A stretch of 64,000 nt of DNA, from assembly GCF_036067295.1 (NCBI RefSeq), contig NZ_CP107954.1:558001-622000 (forward strand), given 5' to 3'. The notes beneath the pieces were generated by a model that was not told the DNA's origin, ran no database searches, and saw nothing but the letters and a program-made list of their open reading frames with translations. The stretch is from Kribbella sp. NBC_00382. Lineage in GTDB: Bacteria; Actinomycetota; Actinomycetes; Propionibacteriales; Kribbellaceae. Made by a program: the position numbers and the translations under genes. Shown here piece by piece: positions 54,421 through 63,425 of the stretch (position 1 is the first letter of the stretch; each line of letters starts with the position of its first letter).

Positions 54421-55698
54421 GTGAGAGTCACGGCCGTAGTGGTGCATCCGGACGACGAATCCCTGCTGGTGCTGCCGTCCGGGCTTCCCGAAGTATCGGT
54501 TGCCGATGAGTTCTGGTTCTTCGATGTCGAGGCCCCGGTCCGGGCGTTGCGCGAACAACTGGGGATCGAGGCGTGCGTTCTGACCTGTCTCGACAGCCAG
54601 CCGGGCGCGACGTCCTATCTGATGCTGAGCATCGGAGCGCTTCCTCCCGACGCTCGATTCGTCCCGGCCTTCGACCACCCTTTGGTCGAGGCGGCGCGCG
54701 AACACCTTGCCTTACCCGCTGACGCTCCCGTGACGCCGGCCTGGACCAGACCCGGCTGGTACGCCGAGGCGCTGCCGTGGATCGACGAGCGGCTCGCGGC
54801 GGCGGGCACCCCGCGGACCGGCGTACCGGATCAGGTGCGGTCGTGGGGGTTGTCGAACGTGCTGCGCTGCCCGACCAGCAAGGGCGACGTGTACTTCAAG
54901 GCGCTGGCCCATTCGAGTACGGTTCGGCCGGCTCGGGCCGATGCGTTGCCGCTGCTGTTCGCGCATGAGCCACTGCTGCTCCAGAAACTGTCCGAGGCCC
55001 GGCCCGGCGAAGTACCGGCGCCGTTGGCGATCGACCAGGAGCGGGCCTGGATGCTGCTGCCCGATCTCGGTCCGGCACTGGCTGCCGAGACCGACGTCTC
55101 CTTGTGGATGGACTCGTTGCGGGGCCACGCGCGGCTGCAGCGCGGCTTCGCGGATGAGCCGGAGCGGTTGCTGTCGTTCAGCTGTGTCGATCGCCGGCTG
55201 ACCGTGCTGGAACGCGAGCTCGACCGGCTCTTCGGGCCGAACCCGGCGACCGAGCAGCTGGAGCCGGCCGAGCGCGCGAAGCTTCCGCGCCGCGCCGATC
55301 AGTTGCGTGAGGCAATCAACGAGCTGGCGGCGATCGGGATCCCGGAGACGCTCCTGCACGGCGATCTGCATCCGCGCAATCTCGCCGTCCGCGAGGGCAC
55401 CGTGCTCGCCTTCGACTGGACCGACGCGGCGGTGGCGCACCCGTTCCTCGACCTGGTCACCTTCGTCGAGAAGCGGTCGCCGATCTCTACCGATCCCCGC
55501 GTGAAGGACGCCTACCTGGCCGAGTGGGAGGCGTACGCGTCGCCGGCCGCACTTCGCCGCGCACTCGAGCTGGCAGAAGAGCTGGGCGCGCTCCACCAGG
55601 TGATGACGTCGCTGCATCTGTCCGACCACGTGTCGAGGCTGACCGCCGAGTCCATGGTCCGTGGTGCCACCTTCTGGCTGCGCAGACTGGTTACTTGA
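54421..55698 (+). CDS. kinase-like (APH-fold) protein with Nudix-like N-terminus
   Basis: A 425-residue protein. Residues about 1-120 resemble a degenerate Nudix domain (VTAVVVHPDDESLLVLPSG, FWFFDVEAPVRALREQLGIE). The rest is the APH kinase fold with Brenner motif LLHGDLHPRNLAV (H318, D320) and metal-binding LAFDWTDAAVAHPFLDLV (D337). Small-molecule substrate unknown. GGAGG lies before the GTG at 54421. It overlaps the convergent ABC-2 permease by 8 bp. Confidence 0.78.
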   Translation: MRVTAVVVHPDDESLLVLPSGLPEVSVADEFWFFDVEAPVRALREQLGIEACVLTCLDSQPGATSYLMLSIGALPPDARFVPAFDHPLVEAAREHLALPADAPVTPAWTRPGWYAEALPWIDERLAAAGTPRTGVPDQVRSWGLSNVLRCPTSKGDVYFKALAHSSTVRPARADALPLLFAHEPLLLQKLSEARPGEVPAPLAIDQERAWMLLPDLGPALAAETDVSLWMDSLRGHARLQRGFADEPERLLSFSCVDRRLTVLERELDRLFGPNPATEQLEPAERAKLPRRADQLREAINELAAIGIPETLLHGDLHPRNLAVREGTVLAFDWTDAAVAHPFLDLVTFVEKRSPISTDPRVKDAYLAEWEAYASPAALRRALELAEELGALHQVMTSLHLSDHVSRLTAESMVRGATFWLRRLVT

Positions 55699-56494
55699 GC
55701 AGCAGTTTCCCGAGGCGGCGGGAGGCAACGTACATACCGGCTGTTCCCATCACCGCGAGGTACAACGCGTTGATGAGCAGGGTCCAGCTGACCGCGCCTG
55801 TCGTGAGGGCGCGTTCCAGTGCGACACCTTGGTACAGCGGGGTGATCTCGACGAGCCAGCGGATGTAGCCCGGGTAGGTCTCGACCGGGTAGAAGGTCGC
55901 CGAGAACAGGAACATCGGCATCGTCGCCAACTGGACGAACTCGAAGTCCTGCCAGCTCCGCATAAAGGTCGTCAGCGCCATCCCAGCACCGGCGAACGCA
56001 TAACCGAGCAGCACCGCCACCGGCAGCGCGAGCAACGCCCACCACGATTGGATCAGCCCGAGCACGAGCATCACCAGGATGAACATCGCCGAGTAGCAGG
56101 CGCCCCGCAGCAACGCCCAGGTCACCTCGCCGGTCGCGACATCCCACGGTCGCAGCGGCGTCGCGAGCATCGAGTCGTACAGCCGCGCGTACTTCATCCG
56201 GAAGAAGATGTTGTACGTCGAATCGAAGATCGCACCGTTCATCGCCGAACTCGCCAGCATGGCCGGCGCGACGAACGCGGCGTACCCGATCTTGGTGCCG
56301 TCGGCGAGGGTGAAGTCGCCGACCAGCTGGGCGACGCCGATGCCGATCGAGAGCAGGTAGAAGACCGGCTCGAAGAAGCCGGAGACGAAGACGATCCAGG
56401 ATCGCCGGTAGACAAGGAAGTTCCGCTCGACCAGCGTGCGGCCGTTACCGGGCTTGATCGGCAGCGGGATGACTCGGGCGGTCAAGGTGGCCAT
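55691..56494 (-). CDS. ABC-2 type permease, second subunit
   Basis: A 267-residue permease with six helices. VERNFLVYRRSWIVFVSGFFEPVFYLLSIG, SSAMNGAIFDSTYNIFFRMKY and PMFLFSATFYPVETYPGYIRW are typical of NodJ/Wzm-like ABC-2 permeases. ATG at 56494 overlaps the stop of the upstream permease (TGATG). The two permeases plus the ATPase form one exporter, function unknown. Confidence 0.9.
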   Translation of the reverse strand: MATLTARVIPLPIKPGNGRTLVERNFLVYRRSWIVFVSGFFEPVFYLLSIGIGVAQLVGDFTLADGTKIGYAAFVAPAMLASSAMNGAIFDSTYNIFFRMKYARLYDSMLATPLRPWDVATGEVTWALLRGACYSAMFILVMLVLGLIQSWWALLALPVAVLLGYAFAGAGMALTTFMRSWQDFEFVQLATMPMFLFSATFYPVETYPGYIRWLVEITPLYQGVALERALTTGAVSWTLLINALYLAVMGTAGMYVASRRLGKLLLK

Positions 56495-57279
56495 CAGCTG
56501 ATCAACCTCCGGGTCAGGGCGCGCACGGCGAGCCAGGTGCCGACGACGAACCACGCCGAGAGGTAGGCGAGGTTGCCGAGCGCTGGCAGCAGCTCGACCG
56601 TGCCGAGGCTGAGGTCACGCGACAGCTCGACGCCGTGCCACAGCGGACTCAGGTACGCGAGCCACTCGATCCAGTTCGGCAGCTGGGAGACCGGGAAGAA
56701 CGCACCCGAGAACAAGAACGCCGGGATGACCCCGAATCGGAAGACCATCGCGAAGCCCGAGTCGTTGTCGAGCGTCGCCGCGTACGCGCAAACCGGCGCC
56801 GAGACCGCCAGCCCGACAAGTAGCGCGACCGGCAGCCCGAGCACACCCCAGGCCGTCTTCAATCCACCGAAGGCGGCGATGACGGCGACGAACACCGCGC
56901 ACGTCGTGACCACCCGGAAGGCGATGAACGCCAACTGCCCGTACATCACATCGGCAGGCCGGAGTGGCGTCGAGATCATCGAGAAGTACGTCTTGTGCCA
57001 TTTGATCCCACCCATTACCGGGTAGGTCGACTCAGCCACGGCGATCTGCAACGCGGTCGCGGCGAGCAGACCGGGTGCGATGAACTGCAGGTAGCTGACC
57101 CCGCCGAGTGCCCCCGTCCCGTTGTCGTCGACGAACGAGCCGAGCCCGATCCCCATCGCGGCCAGGTAGAGCAGCGGCAGCAGGAAGCTGCTGACCAGGC
57201 TGCCCTTCCAGGTGCGTTTGTAGACCGTCAGCCAGTAGTCGAACTGGCGACGGCCGTTCTCCACCGCGAGCACGGCCAT
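56494..57279 (-). CDS. ABC-2 type permease, first subunit
   Basis: A 261-residue permease with six helices; RQFDYWLTVYKRTWKGSLVSSFLLPLLY begins the first helix and IPAFLFSGAFFPVSQLPNWIEWLAYLSP matches the conserved C-terminal ABC-2 loop. ATG at 57279, two bases after the ATPase stop. Related to but distinct from the second permease, suggesting a heterodimer. Confidence 0.9.
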   Translation of the reverse strand: MAVLAVENGRRQFDYWLTVYKRTWKGSLVSSFLLPLLYLAAMGIGLGSFVDDNGTGALGGVSYLQFIAPGLLAATALQIAVAESTYPVMGGIKWHKTYFSMISTPLRPADVMYGQLAFIAFRVVTTCAVFVAVIAAFGGLKTAWGVLGLPVALLVGLAVSAPVCAYAATLDNDSGFAMVFRFGVIPAFLFSGAFFPVSQLPNWIEWLAYLSPLWHGVELSRDLSLGTVELLPALGNLAYLSAWFVVGTWLAVRALTRRLIS

Positions 57280-57280
57280 G

Positions 57281-58228
57281 TCAGTCGACCAACGTCCGGC
57301 CGGTGAGCCGCAGGAACACGTCCTCCAGCGTCGACCTGCGCACCAGCACCGCAGCCGGCTGCAACCCGCGCTCATGCACGGCCGCGACCGCACGCTCCCC
57401 GTCATCGGTGTAGAGCAACAACCGATCAGGCAGTACTTCGATCCGCTGCGCGAGGTCCTCCACCTTGCCGGCCAGCGCGTCGTGATCCGCGATCATCACC
57501 TCGGGCCCGAACCGGAGCTCGGTCACCTCGCGAGTCGAGTAGTCCCGGATCAACTCGGCCGGCGACCCCTCAGCCGCGATCTTGCCCGCGTCCATCACGA
57601 CCAGCCGGTCGCACAGCTGCTCAGCCTCGTCCATGTAGTGGGTGGTGATGATGAGCGTGACACCGTCCTGCTTGAGCCGGAACAGCTTGTCCCAGAGCAG
57701 ATGGCGCGCCTGCGGGTCGAGCCCTGTCGTCGGCTCGTCGAGCAGCAGCAGGTCGGGCTTGCTCACCAGCGAGCGGGCGATCGTCAGCCGCCGCTTCATC
57801 CCGCCCGACAGTTCGTCGACCTTGACCTTGGCCTTCTCGGTCAGCGCCACGAACTCGAGCAATTCGTCGGCCCGCTCCCGGCACTCGGCCCGGCTCAATC
57901 CGAAGTACCGGCCGTAGACCGTCAGGTTCTCGTGGACGGAGAGCTCGACGTCGAGGGTGTCGTCCTGTGGGCAGACGCCCAGCCGGGCCCGGATCGCCGG
58001 TCCGTCCGTGCCCGGATCCATCCCGAGGATGCGCAGCTCACCGCCACTGACCGGAGAGACCGCGCCGATCATCCGCATCGTCGACGACTTGCCCGCCCCG
58101 TTCGGCCCGAGGAAGCCGAAGGCCTCCCCTTTCCACACGTCCAGGTCGATCCCCGCGACGGCCTCGAAGTCCGCATACGACTTCCGCAACCCCCGCGCCC
58201 GCACCAACGACTCCCGCTGTTCCTCCAC
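57281..58228 (-). CDS. ABC transporter ATP-binding protein (NodI/DrrA-like)
   Basis: A 315-residue ATPase. Walker A GFLGPNGAGKSSTMRMI, Q-loop CPQDDTLD, signature DELSGGMKRRLTIARSL, Walker B LLLLDEPTTGLDPQA, H-loop ITTHYMDEAEQL. C-terminal extension with STLEDVFLRLTGR, a DrrA/CcmA-type feature. GTG at 58228. First gene of an exporter operon with two permeases. Confidence 0.94.
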   Translation of the reverse strand: MEEQRESLVRARGLRKSYADFEAVAGIDLDVWKGEAFGFLGPNGAGKSSTMRMIGAVSPVSGGELRILGMDPGTDGPAIRARLGVCPQDDTLDVELSVHENLTVYGRYFGLSRAECRERADELLEFVALTEKAKVKVDELSGGMKRRLTIARSLVSKPDLLLLDEPTTGLDPQARHLLWDKLFRLKQDGVTLIITTHYMDEAEQLCDRLVVMDAGKIAAEGSPAELIRDYSTREVTELRFGPEVMIADHDALAGKVEDLAQRIEVLPDRLLLYTDDGERAVAAVHERGLQPAAVLVRRSTLEDVFLRLTGRTLVD

Positions 58229-58279
58229 CCCACGACCCTAAACCGGCCCGCCGACAATCCTCTTGTCGCTTTGGGCGCG

Positions 58280-59032
58280 CTATCCGCGGCCGGCGTACGG
58301 CATGCCGGCGGCCATCACCATCAGGGTCGGGACGGCGACGTCGGTCGGGAGCTGGGCGATCTTGACCACGAAGTCGGCGACGACCTTGGGGTCGAAGGTG
58401 GGCTCGACCTCGATCGAGCCGTTGGGCTGCAGGACGCCGGCGCCCATCTTCGCGGTCATCGAGGTGGCCGCGTTGCCGATGTCGATCTGGCCGCAGGTGA
58501 TGCCGTGCGGGCGGCCCTCCAGCTCCAGCGCCTTCGTCAACCCGCTGATCGCGTGCTTCGATGCCGTGTACGCGATCGCCTGCGGCCGCGGTACGTGCGC
58601 CGAGATCGACCCGTTGTTGATGATCCGCCCACCCGACGGCTTCTGCCGCAACATCAGCGCGAACGCGGCCTGCGCACACAGGAACGACCCGGTCAGATTG
58701 GTGTCGACCACCCGCCGCCAGTCCTCCTCCGTCACATCCTGTACTGCGGCCGCCGGCGCCCCGGTCCCCGCGTTGTTCACCAACAGGTCGAGCCGCTCCA
58801 GGCTCCCGAAGAACGCGCTGACTTCAGCACCATCCGTCACATCCAGTACTGCGGTCCGCACCTCCCCCACGCCAGCCGGGCCGACGGCAGTCACCGCGGC
58901 GTCAGCCGTCTCCTGAAGCTTCGCCTCGGTCCGGCCGGTCACCGTGACCTGGAAGCCCGCCGCCGCGAGTGCCAGCGCCATCTCCCGCCCGAGCCCCGAA
59001 CCCCCGCCGGTCACCACCGCCACCTGCTGCAT
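58280..59032 (-). CDS. short-chain dehydrogenase/reductase (SDR)
   Basis: A 250-residue classical SDR. NAD(P)-binding VVTGGGSGLGREMALALAAAGF (TGxxxGxG), NNAGTGAP, catalytic Ser in NNGSISAHVPRP and YTASKHAIS (Tyr and Lys). Substrate unknown. The ATG at 59032 has GGAGG six bases upstream; the GTG at 59044 does not. Not obviously linked to neighbours. Confidence 0.92.
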   Translation of the reverse strand: MQQVAVVTGGGSGLGREMALALAAAGFQVTVTGRTEAKLQETADAAVTAVGPAGVGEVRTAVLDVTDGAEVSAFFGSLERLDLLVNNAGTGAPAAAVQDVTEEDWRRVVDTNLTGSFLCAQAAFALMLRQKPSGGRIINNGSISAHVPRPQAIAYTASKHAISGLTKALELEGRPHGITCGQIDIGNAATSMTAKMGAGVLQPNGSIEVEPTFDPKVVADFVVKIAQLPTDVAVPTLMVMAAGMPYAGRG

Positions 59033-59147
59033 GCCGTCCTCCACCCTGCTCGCCCGATGCCCCCATTCTCGCTGGTTACCTCTGTGTGACCGGCCGATGA
59101 CGAGAAGTTGACAACTTGCGACATCGTCAAGAGATCCGGAAACTCAT

Positions 59148-59180
59148 TTGCGTGCATCACGCAAGTATGTATATGCTTGC
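59148..59180. promoter_or_regulatory. MarR operator palindromes upstream of the MarR-EmrB operon
   Basis: TTGCGTG-CAT-CACGCAA (59148-59164) is a perfect 7-bp inverted repeat, overlapping GCAAGTAT..ATATGCTTGC (59161-59180), which pairs except for one position. Both end within four bases of the MarR start codon, so the regulator would block its own transcription or leader. A TTGACA at 59108 may be the -35. Confidence 0.7.
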
Positions 59181-59183
59181 ACC

Positions 59184-59723
59184 ATGCATGTAAATGAGGG
59201 ATGGGTGCCGCAGACGCCGGTGGAGGGCGTCCTGCACGCTTTCACCCGGATCGGCCGCCGGCTGAAGAGCAAGCAGCCCGGCGACACGATCGACCACAGC
59301 GCGCACCTGGCGCTGTTCGTGCTGCGGTGCAACGGGGCACTGCGGCTGTCCGACCTGGCCGCCAAGATGGAGATCGACGCCTCCACGGCCAGCCGGCACG
59401 TCCGGGCGCTCGAGCAGGCGGGGCTACTGCGCCGCTCCCCCGACCCGGACGACGGGCGTGCTTTCCGGGTCGAGCTGACGGAGCAGGGTACGGCGGAATG
59501 GGAAGCCGCCGCCAAGCGCCGGATGGGACTGCTCTCCCAGGCGATGGACGGCTGGTCCGAGCAGGACATCGAGACCTTCGAGAAGTTGATGACCAGATTT
59601 GCCGACGGGGTGATCAACCTCGTCGACGAGCGCGATGCCGGCAAAGCATGGGCCGACAAGGGGTGGGCTCTAGAAGCGGCCGCCGCGCACCAAACTGCAG
59701 AGAACGTGGAGAACAACGCATGA
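59184..59723 (+). CDS. MarR-family transcriptional regulator
   Basis: A 179-residue winged-helix protein. LRLSDLAAKMEIDASTASRHV, RALEQAGLLRRSPDPDDGRAF and RVELTEQGTAEWEAA are the MarR core. ATG at 59184. It precedes and overlaps the EmrB exporter by 4 bp (ATGA), so regulator and pump are made together and the pump is induced when the regulator is released. Confidence 0.92.
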   Translation: MHVNEGWVPQTPVEGVLHAFTRIGRRLKSKQPGDTIDHSAHLALFVLRCNGALRLSDLAAKMEIDASTASRHVRALEQAGLLRRSPDPDDGRAFRVELTEQGTAEWEAAAKRRMGLLSQAMDGWSEQDIETFEKLMTRFADGVINLVDERDAGKAWADKGWALEAAAAHQTAENVENNA

Positions 59724-61321
59724 GCACGACGGAGCCCGCAGTCGCGGCGCCTGATTCCAACACACCCAGCTATCTGTCCCACAAGCAGATCCTGGTGATC
59801 CTCGGCGGCCTGATGGCCGGCATGTTCCTGGCCGCACTGGACCAGAGCATCGTCGGCACCGCGCTGCCGCAGATCGTCAGCGAGTTCAACAGCCTGGACA
59901 AGCTGTCCTGGGTCGTCACGGCCTACCTGCTGACCTCGACCGCCTCCACTCCGCTGTGGGGCAAGATCTCCGACCTGTACGGCCGCCGCCCGCTGTTCAT
60001 CGCGGCGATCGTCACCTTCCTCGCCGGCTCGGTCCTGTCGGCGATGTCGCAGAACATCGAGATGCTGATCGGCTTCCGGGCCGTCCAGGGTCTGGGCGCC
60101 GGTGGCCTGATGTCACTGGCCTTCGCCACCATCGGCGACGTGATCCCGCCGCGCGAGCGCGGTAAGTACATGGGGTACTTCGGCGCCGTCTTCGGCCTGT
60201 CCTCGGTGGCCGGCCCGCTGCTCGGCGGCGTCCTCACCGACGGTCCCGGCTGGCGCTGGATCTTCTGGATCAACCTGCCGATCGGCCTGGTCGCCCTGGG
60301 CGTCGTGGCCGCCGTCCTCAAGCTGCCGCACGTGAAGCGCAGCCACAAGATCGACTACCTCGGTGCCTCGATCGTGACCGGTGCGGTGACCGCGCTGCTG
60401 CTGGCCGTCTCCTGGTCCGGTCCGAGCAACGGCTGGGGCAACGGCACCACGCTGGCCCTGCTGATCGGCGCGGTCGTGCTGGCCGTCGCCTTCGTCCTGG
60501 TCGAGCTGCGGGTCTCCGAGCCGATCATTCCGATGGACCTGTTCAAGGGCCGCATCTTCTCCGGCTACGCCGGGTTCGCGTTCCTGCTCGGCTTCGCGAT
60601 GTTCGGCGCGCTGATCTTCCTGCCGCTGTACCTGCAGGCCGTCAAGGATCTGTCCCCAACCCGCTCGGGTCTGGCGCTGCTGCCGATGATCGTCGGTATC
60701 TTCTCCGCCTCGATCCCGAGCGGCCAGCTGATGAGCAAGACCGGCCGGTACAAGATCTACCCGATCATCTCGGCGATCCTGGTCGGCGCAGCGATGGTGA
60801 TGCTGTCCACGATCGGCATGAACACCCCGTACTGGCACCTGGCGATCTTCATGTTCGTGATGGGCGCCGGGCTGGGCCTGTCGATGCAGATCACCGTCAC
60901 CGCGGCACAGAACAGCGTTCCCCGGCAGCACATGGGGACCGCGACCTCGACGATGACCTTCTTCCGCTCGATGGGTGGAGCGATCGGTACGGCCGTCTAC
61001 GGCGCGGTACTGACCAGCCGCCTGAAGGTGCACCTGGAGGACATCGTCCCGGCCGCCGCCCAGAACATGGTCGAGCCGCTGTCGAAGGCCGCCAACAGCG
61101 TGCCGGTACTGCACGCCCTGAAGGAGCCGATGAAGGGCTGGGCCCTGAACGGCCTGGTCAGCGCGATGGACGACGTGTTCCTGGTCTCGCTGCCCTTCCT
61201 GGCGATCGCCCTGGTGATCGCGATCATCACCCCGGAGCAGCGTCTGGCCGGCCGCACCGACGGCGCCCCGAAGCCCGAGGAAGAAAACCTCGAGGCCTCA
61301 GCCGCCGCCGCGATGCACTAA
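59720..61321 (+). CDS. EmrB/QacA-type MFS exporter (DHA2, 14 helices)
   Basis: A 533-residue permease. Helix 1: GLMAGMFLAALDQSIVGTALPQIV (motif D1 with LDxTIVxxALP), motif A GKISDLYGRRPLFIAA, motif C GPLLGGVLTDGPGWRWIFWINLPIG. The C-terminus is cytoplasmic and acidic. Drug/proton antiporter. Fourth gene pair of regulator plus efflux pump in this window. Followed by a perfect terminator. Confidence 0.95.
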   Translation: MSTTEPAVAAPDSNTPSYLSHKQILVILGGLMAGMFLAALDQSIVGTALPQIVSEFNSLDKLSWVVTAYLLTSTASTPLWGKISDLYGRRPLFIAAIVTFLAGSVLSAMSQNIEMLIGFRAVQGLGAGGLMSLAFATIGDVIPPRERGKYMGYFGAVFGLSSVAGPLLGGVLTDGPGWRWIFWINLPIGLVALGVVAAVLKLPHVKRSHKIDYLGASIVTGAVTALLLAVSWSGPSNGWGNGTTLALLIGAVVLAVAFVLVELRVSEPIIPMDLFKGRIFSGYAGFAFLLGFAMFGALIFLPLYLQAVKDLSPTRSGLALLPMIVGIFSASIPSGQLMSKTGRYKIYPIISAILVGAAMVMLSTIGMNTPYWHLAIFMFVMGAGLGLSMQITVTAAQNSVPRQHMGTATSTMTFFRSMGGAIGTAVYGAVLTSRLKVHLEDIVPAAAQNMVEPLSKAANSVPVLHALKEPMKGWALNGLVSAMDDVFLVSLPFLAIALVIAIITPEQRLAGRTDGAPKPEEENLEASAAAAMH

Positions 61322-61336
61322 GCACCAACCAACAGA

Positions 61337-61375
61337 ACAGCCGCTCCCGGGACTTCCCGGGAGCGGCTGTTTTTC
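61337..61375 (+). terminator. Rho-independent terminator of the MarR-EmrB operon
   Basis: ACAGCCGCTCCCGGGA and TCCCGGGAGCGGCTGT are perfect 16-bp complements with a CT loop, followed immediately by TTTTC. It lies 15 bp after the EmrB stop. Textbook intrinsic terminator. Confidence 0.95.
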
Positions 61376-61405
61376 TGTGGTTCTTCGGCAGTAGGCTCGG
61401 TTCCG

Positions 61406-61879
61406 ATGTCACGACTTGAGGCCTTCGGCAATCAATTGATTCAGTTCCATGTGTATCTGCGGGAATTGCTCGACGACCTCCGCGACCAGGTCGAGGCGGG
61501 TGAGCCGGTCAGCGTCGGTGGGCTCGACCTGCGCGCGCATTGCCTGAGCTTCTGCCAGGCCGTCACCAGCCATCACACGGGTGAGGACGACGGCGCGTTC
61601 CTGGTGATCGGCGAGCATTATCCCGAGCTGCGGCCGGTACTGGCTGAGCTCAAGCGCGACCATTACCTCGTCGCTAGCGCGCTCCGCCGGATCGAGGTCC
61701 TTGATCAACTCGAGCCCGCCGCGCAGGCGCAGGAGCTCGCCACAGTGGCGGCATTGCTGGAGACACACTTCACCTACGAGGAGCGGAAACTCCTCGACGC
61801 ATTCAACGCGTTGAGCGACGTGGACGCCCTCGATCGGGAACGACTCGCGCTGCCCTTCCGGCGTACCGCATCGAGCTGA
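61406..61879 (+). CDS. hemerythrin HHE cation-binding domain protein
   Basis: A 157-residue four-helix bundle. Candidate iron-binding residues are the His of IQFHVYLREL, HH and E in TSHHTGEDDGAF, H in LKRDHYLVASAL and H and E in LLETHFTYEERKLL, spaced as in the HHE family. Possible role in oxygen, nitric oxide or iron sensing. Alone; 30 bp after the terminator of the preceding operon. Confidence 0.88.
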   Translation: MSRLEAFGNQLIQFHVYLRELLDDLRDQVEAGEPVSVGGLDLRAHCLSFCQAVTSHHTGEDDGAFLVIGEHYPELRPVLAELKRDHYLVASALRRIEVLDQLEPAAQAQELATVAALLETHFTYEERKLLDAFNALSDVDALDRERLALPFRRTASS

Positions 61880-62044
61880 CGGCGGCGTTCCGGAGTACCG
61901 AATCGGGCTGCGGCAGACCGGGGCGCCTGGACCGCCGCCACACCCCCTACGAACAGTCCCGCAACCCCAACGACCTAGGCCGCTGACCCCCTCGCAGGAC
62001 GCAGGCGCACCGGGCGCCGGGCGGGGCGTCCCGGCGTACCGGGG

Positions 62045-63394
62045 TCAGGTTGTTGGTTGTTCTGCCTTGGGGGTTGGCGGGCGGCGGCGGGGGATCGGCC
62101 GTGGGATCGGGCGAGGTGGTTCCGGGTCCACGTCGTTGCCGGCCAGGTGGTTGACGATGGTGCTGAGGACCGCGGCCGTCGGTACGGCGAGCAGGGCGCC
62201 GACGATGCCGGCCACGATCACGCCGGTGGCGATCGCGAGGATGACTGCCAGCGGGTGGACGTTGACCGCGCGGCCGAGCAGGAACGGCTGGAGCACGTGG
62301 GCTTCCAGTTGCTGTACGCCGATCACCACGCCGAGCATGATGATCGCCACGATCGGTCCCTTGGCGACCAGCGCGACCAGGACGGCGACGATGCCGCTGA
62401 CCAGCGCACCAACCACCGGTACGAACGCACCGACGAAGACCAGGATCCCGATCGCGCTGACCAGCGGCAGCCCGAGGATCGCGGCCCCGAGCGAGATACC
62501 GATCGCGTCGACCGCGGCCACGATGATGGTCGCCCGGACGAACGCGGTCAGCGAGACCCACGCCTTGCGGCCGGACGAGTCCGCCTTCTCACGCGCGTGC
62601 CGCGGGAACAACCGCACCACCCAGGCCCAGATCTGCGGGCCCTGGTACAGGAAGAAGAACAGGCAGAACAGCGCGATGAACAGGCCGGCCACGACATGCG
62701 TCGCGGTCGTCCCGACCTCGGCCGCCCGCTGACCGATCCCGCCACCGTTCATCACGGTGCCGCGGAGCTTGTTCAGCGAGTCGGTGATGTCCTTCTCGGT
62801 CAGCCCGAAGTTGAGCCGGAGCAGATCCCGCAGCTTCTGCCAGCCCTCGCCGACCTGGCCCGACAACTGGTCGAACTGGTTGGCGATCTGCGTCCCGACC
62901 AGAGTCAGCAGCCCGGCGACGAGCGCGATGGTCCCGATCACGGTGATCCCGGCCGCGGGTCCGCGGGCAAGTTTGATCTTCTGCAGCGCGTTCGTGATCG
63001 GCACCAGCAGGGCGGTCAGCAAGATGCCGACCGTCACCGGTACGACGACCTCGGACAGGTACCGCATCCCGTACGCGATCACCAGGACGGCCGCGACGAT
63101 CACCAGGAAACGCCACGCCCAGGCGCTCGCGATCTGCATCCCAGGGGTGACCCCGAGGTCGACCGTCCCCTTGCTGGACGCCGCGAGCAGATGCTGGTCG
63201 TCGGGTACGGAGACGACCGTGTCGCTGACCTGCTCGGCTGCCGCGTTGTCGGCTACCGGGCTCTCCTCGTCCCGCCAGACGTCGGGTACGCCCGCTCCGC
63301 GGGCGTCGTCATCCGGTCGGTCGACCCTGCTTGCACTGCCTGCGGGCACCTCGGCCGAGTCGTCCCGTCCTACCGGCTCGTCCGGCTTGCTCAT
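62045..63394 (-). CDS. AI-2E/PerM-family membrane protein
   Basis: A 449-residue protein with about eight membrane helices. LSEVVVPVTVGILLTALLVPI, the long central cytoplasmic loop, LGLPLVSAIGILVFVGAFVPVVGA and QLEAHVLQPFLLGRAVNVHPLAVILAIATG are hallmarks of the family (E. coli TqsA, mycobacterial PerM). Acidic N-terminal and Pro/Arg-rich C-terminal tails are cytoplasmic. GGAGG five bases before the ATG at 63394. Substrate unknown; PerM in M. tuberculosis supports cell division and persistence. Confidence 0.92.
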   Translation of the reverse strand: MSKPDEPVGRDDSAEVPAGSASRVDRPDDDARGAGVPDVWRDEESPVADNAAAEQVSDTVVSVPDDQHLLAASSKGTVDLGVTPGMQIASAWAWRFLVIVAAVLVIAYGMRYLSEVVVPVTVGILLTALLVPITNALQKIKLARGPAAGITVIGTIALVAGLLTLVGTQIANQFDQLSGQVGEGWQKLRDLLRLNFGLTEKDITDSLNKLRGTVMNGGGIGQRAAEVGTTATHVVAGLFIALFCLFFFLYQGPQIWAWVVRLFPRHAREKADSSGRKAWVSLTAFVRATIIVAAVDAIGISLGAAILGLPLVSAIGILVFVGAFVPVVGALVSGIVAVLVALVAKGPIVAIIMLGVVIGVQQLEAHVLQPFLLGRAVNVHPLAVILAIATGVIVAGIVGALLAVPTAAVLSTIVNHLAGNDVDPEPPRPIPRPIPRRRPPTPKAEQPTT

Positions 63395-63425
63395 GACACC
63401 TCCGGGGTCTCAAGTCTCACTGAGA

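Noticed and set aside
57278..59089. A 603-codon plus-strand frame
   Set aside because: It is antisense to a clear ABC ATPase and an SDR gene; composition is unnatural and there is no motif.
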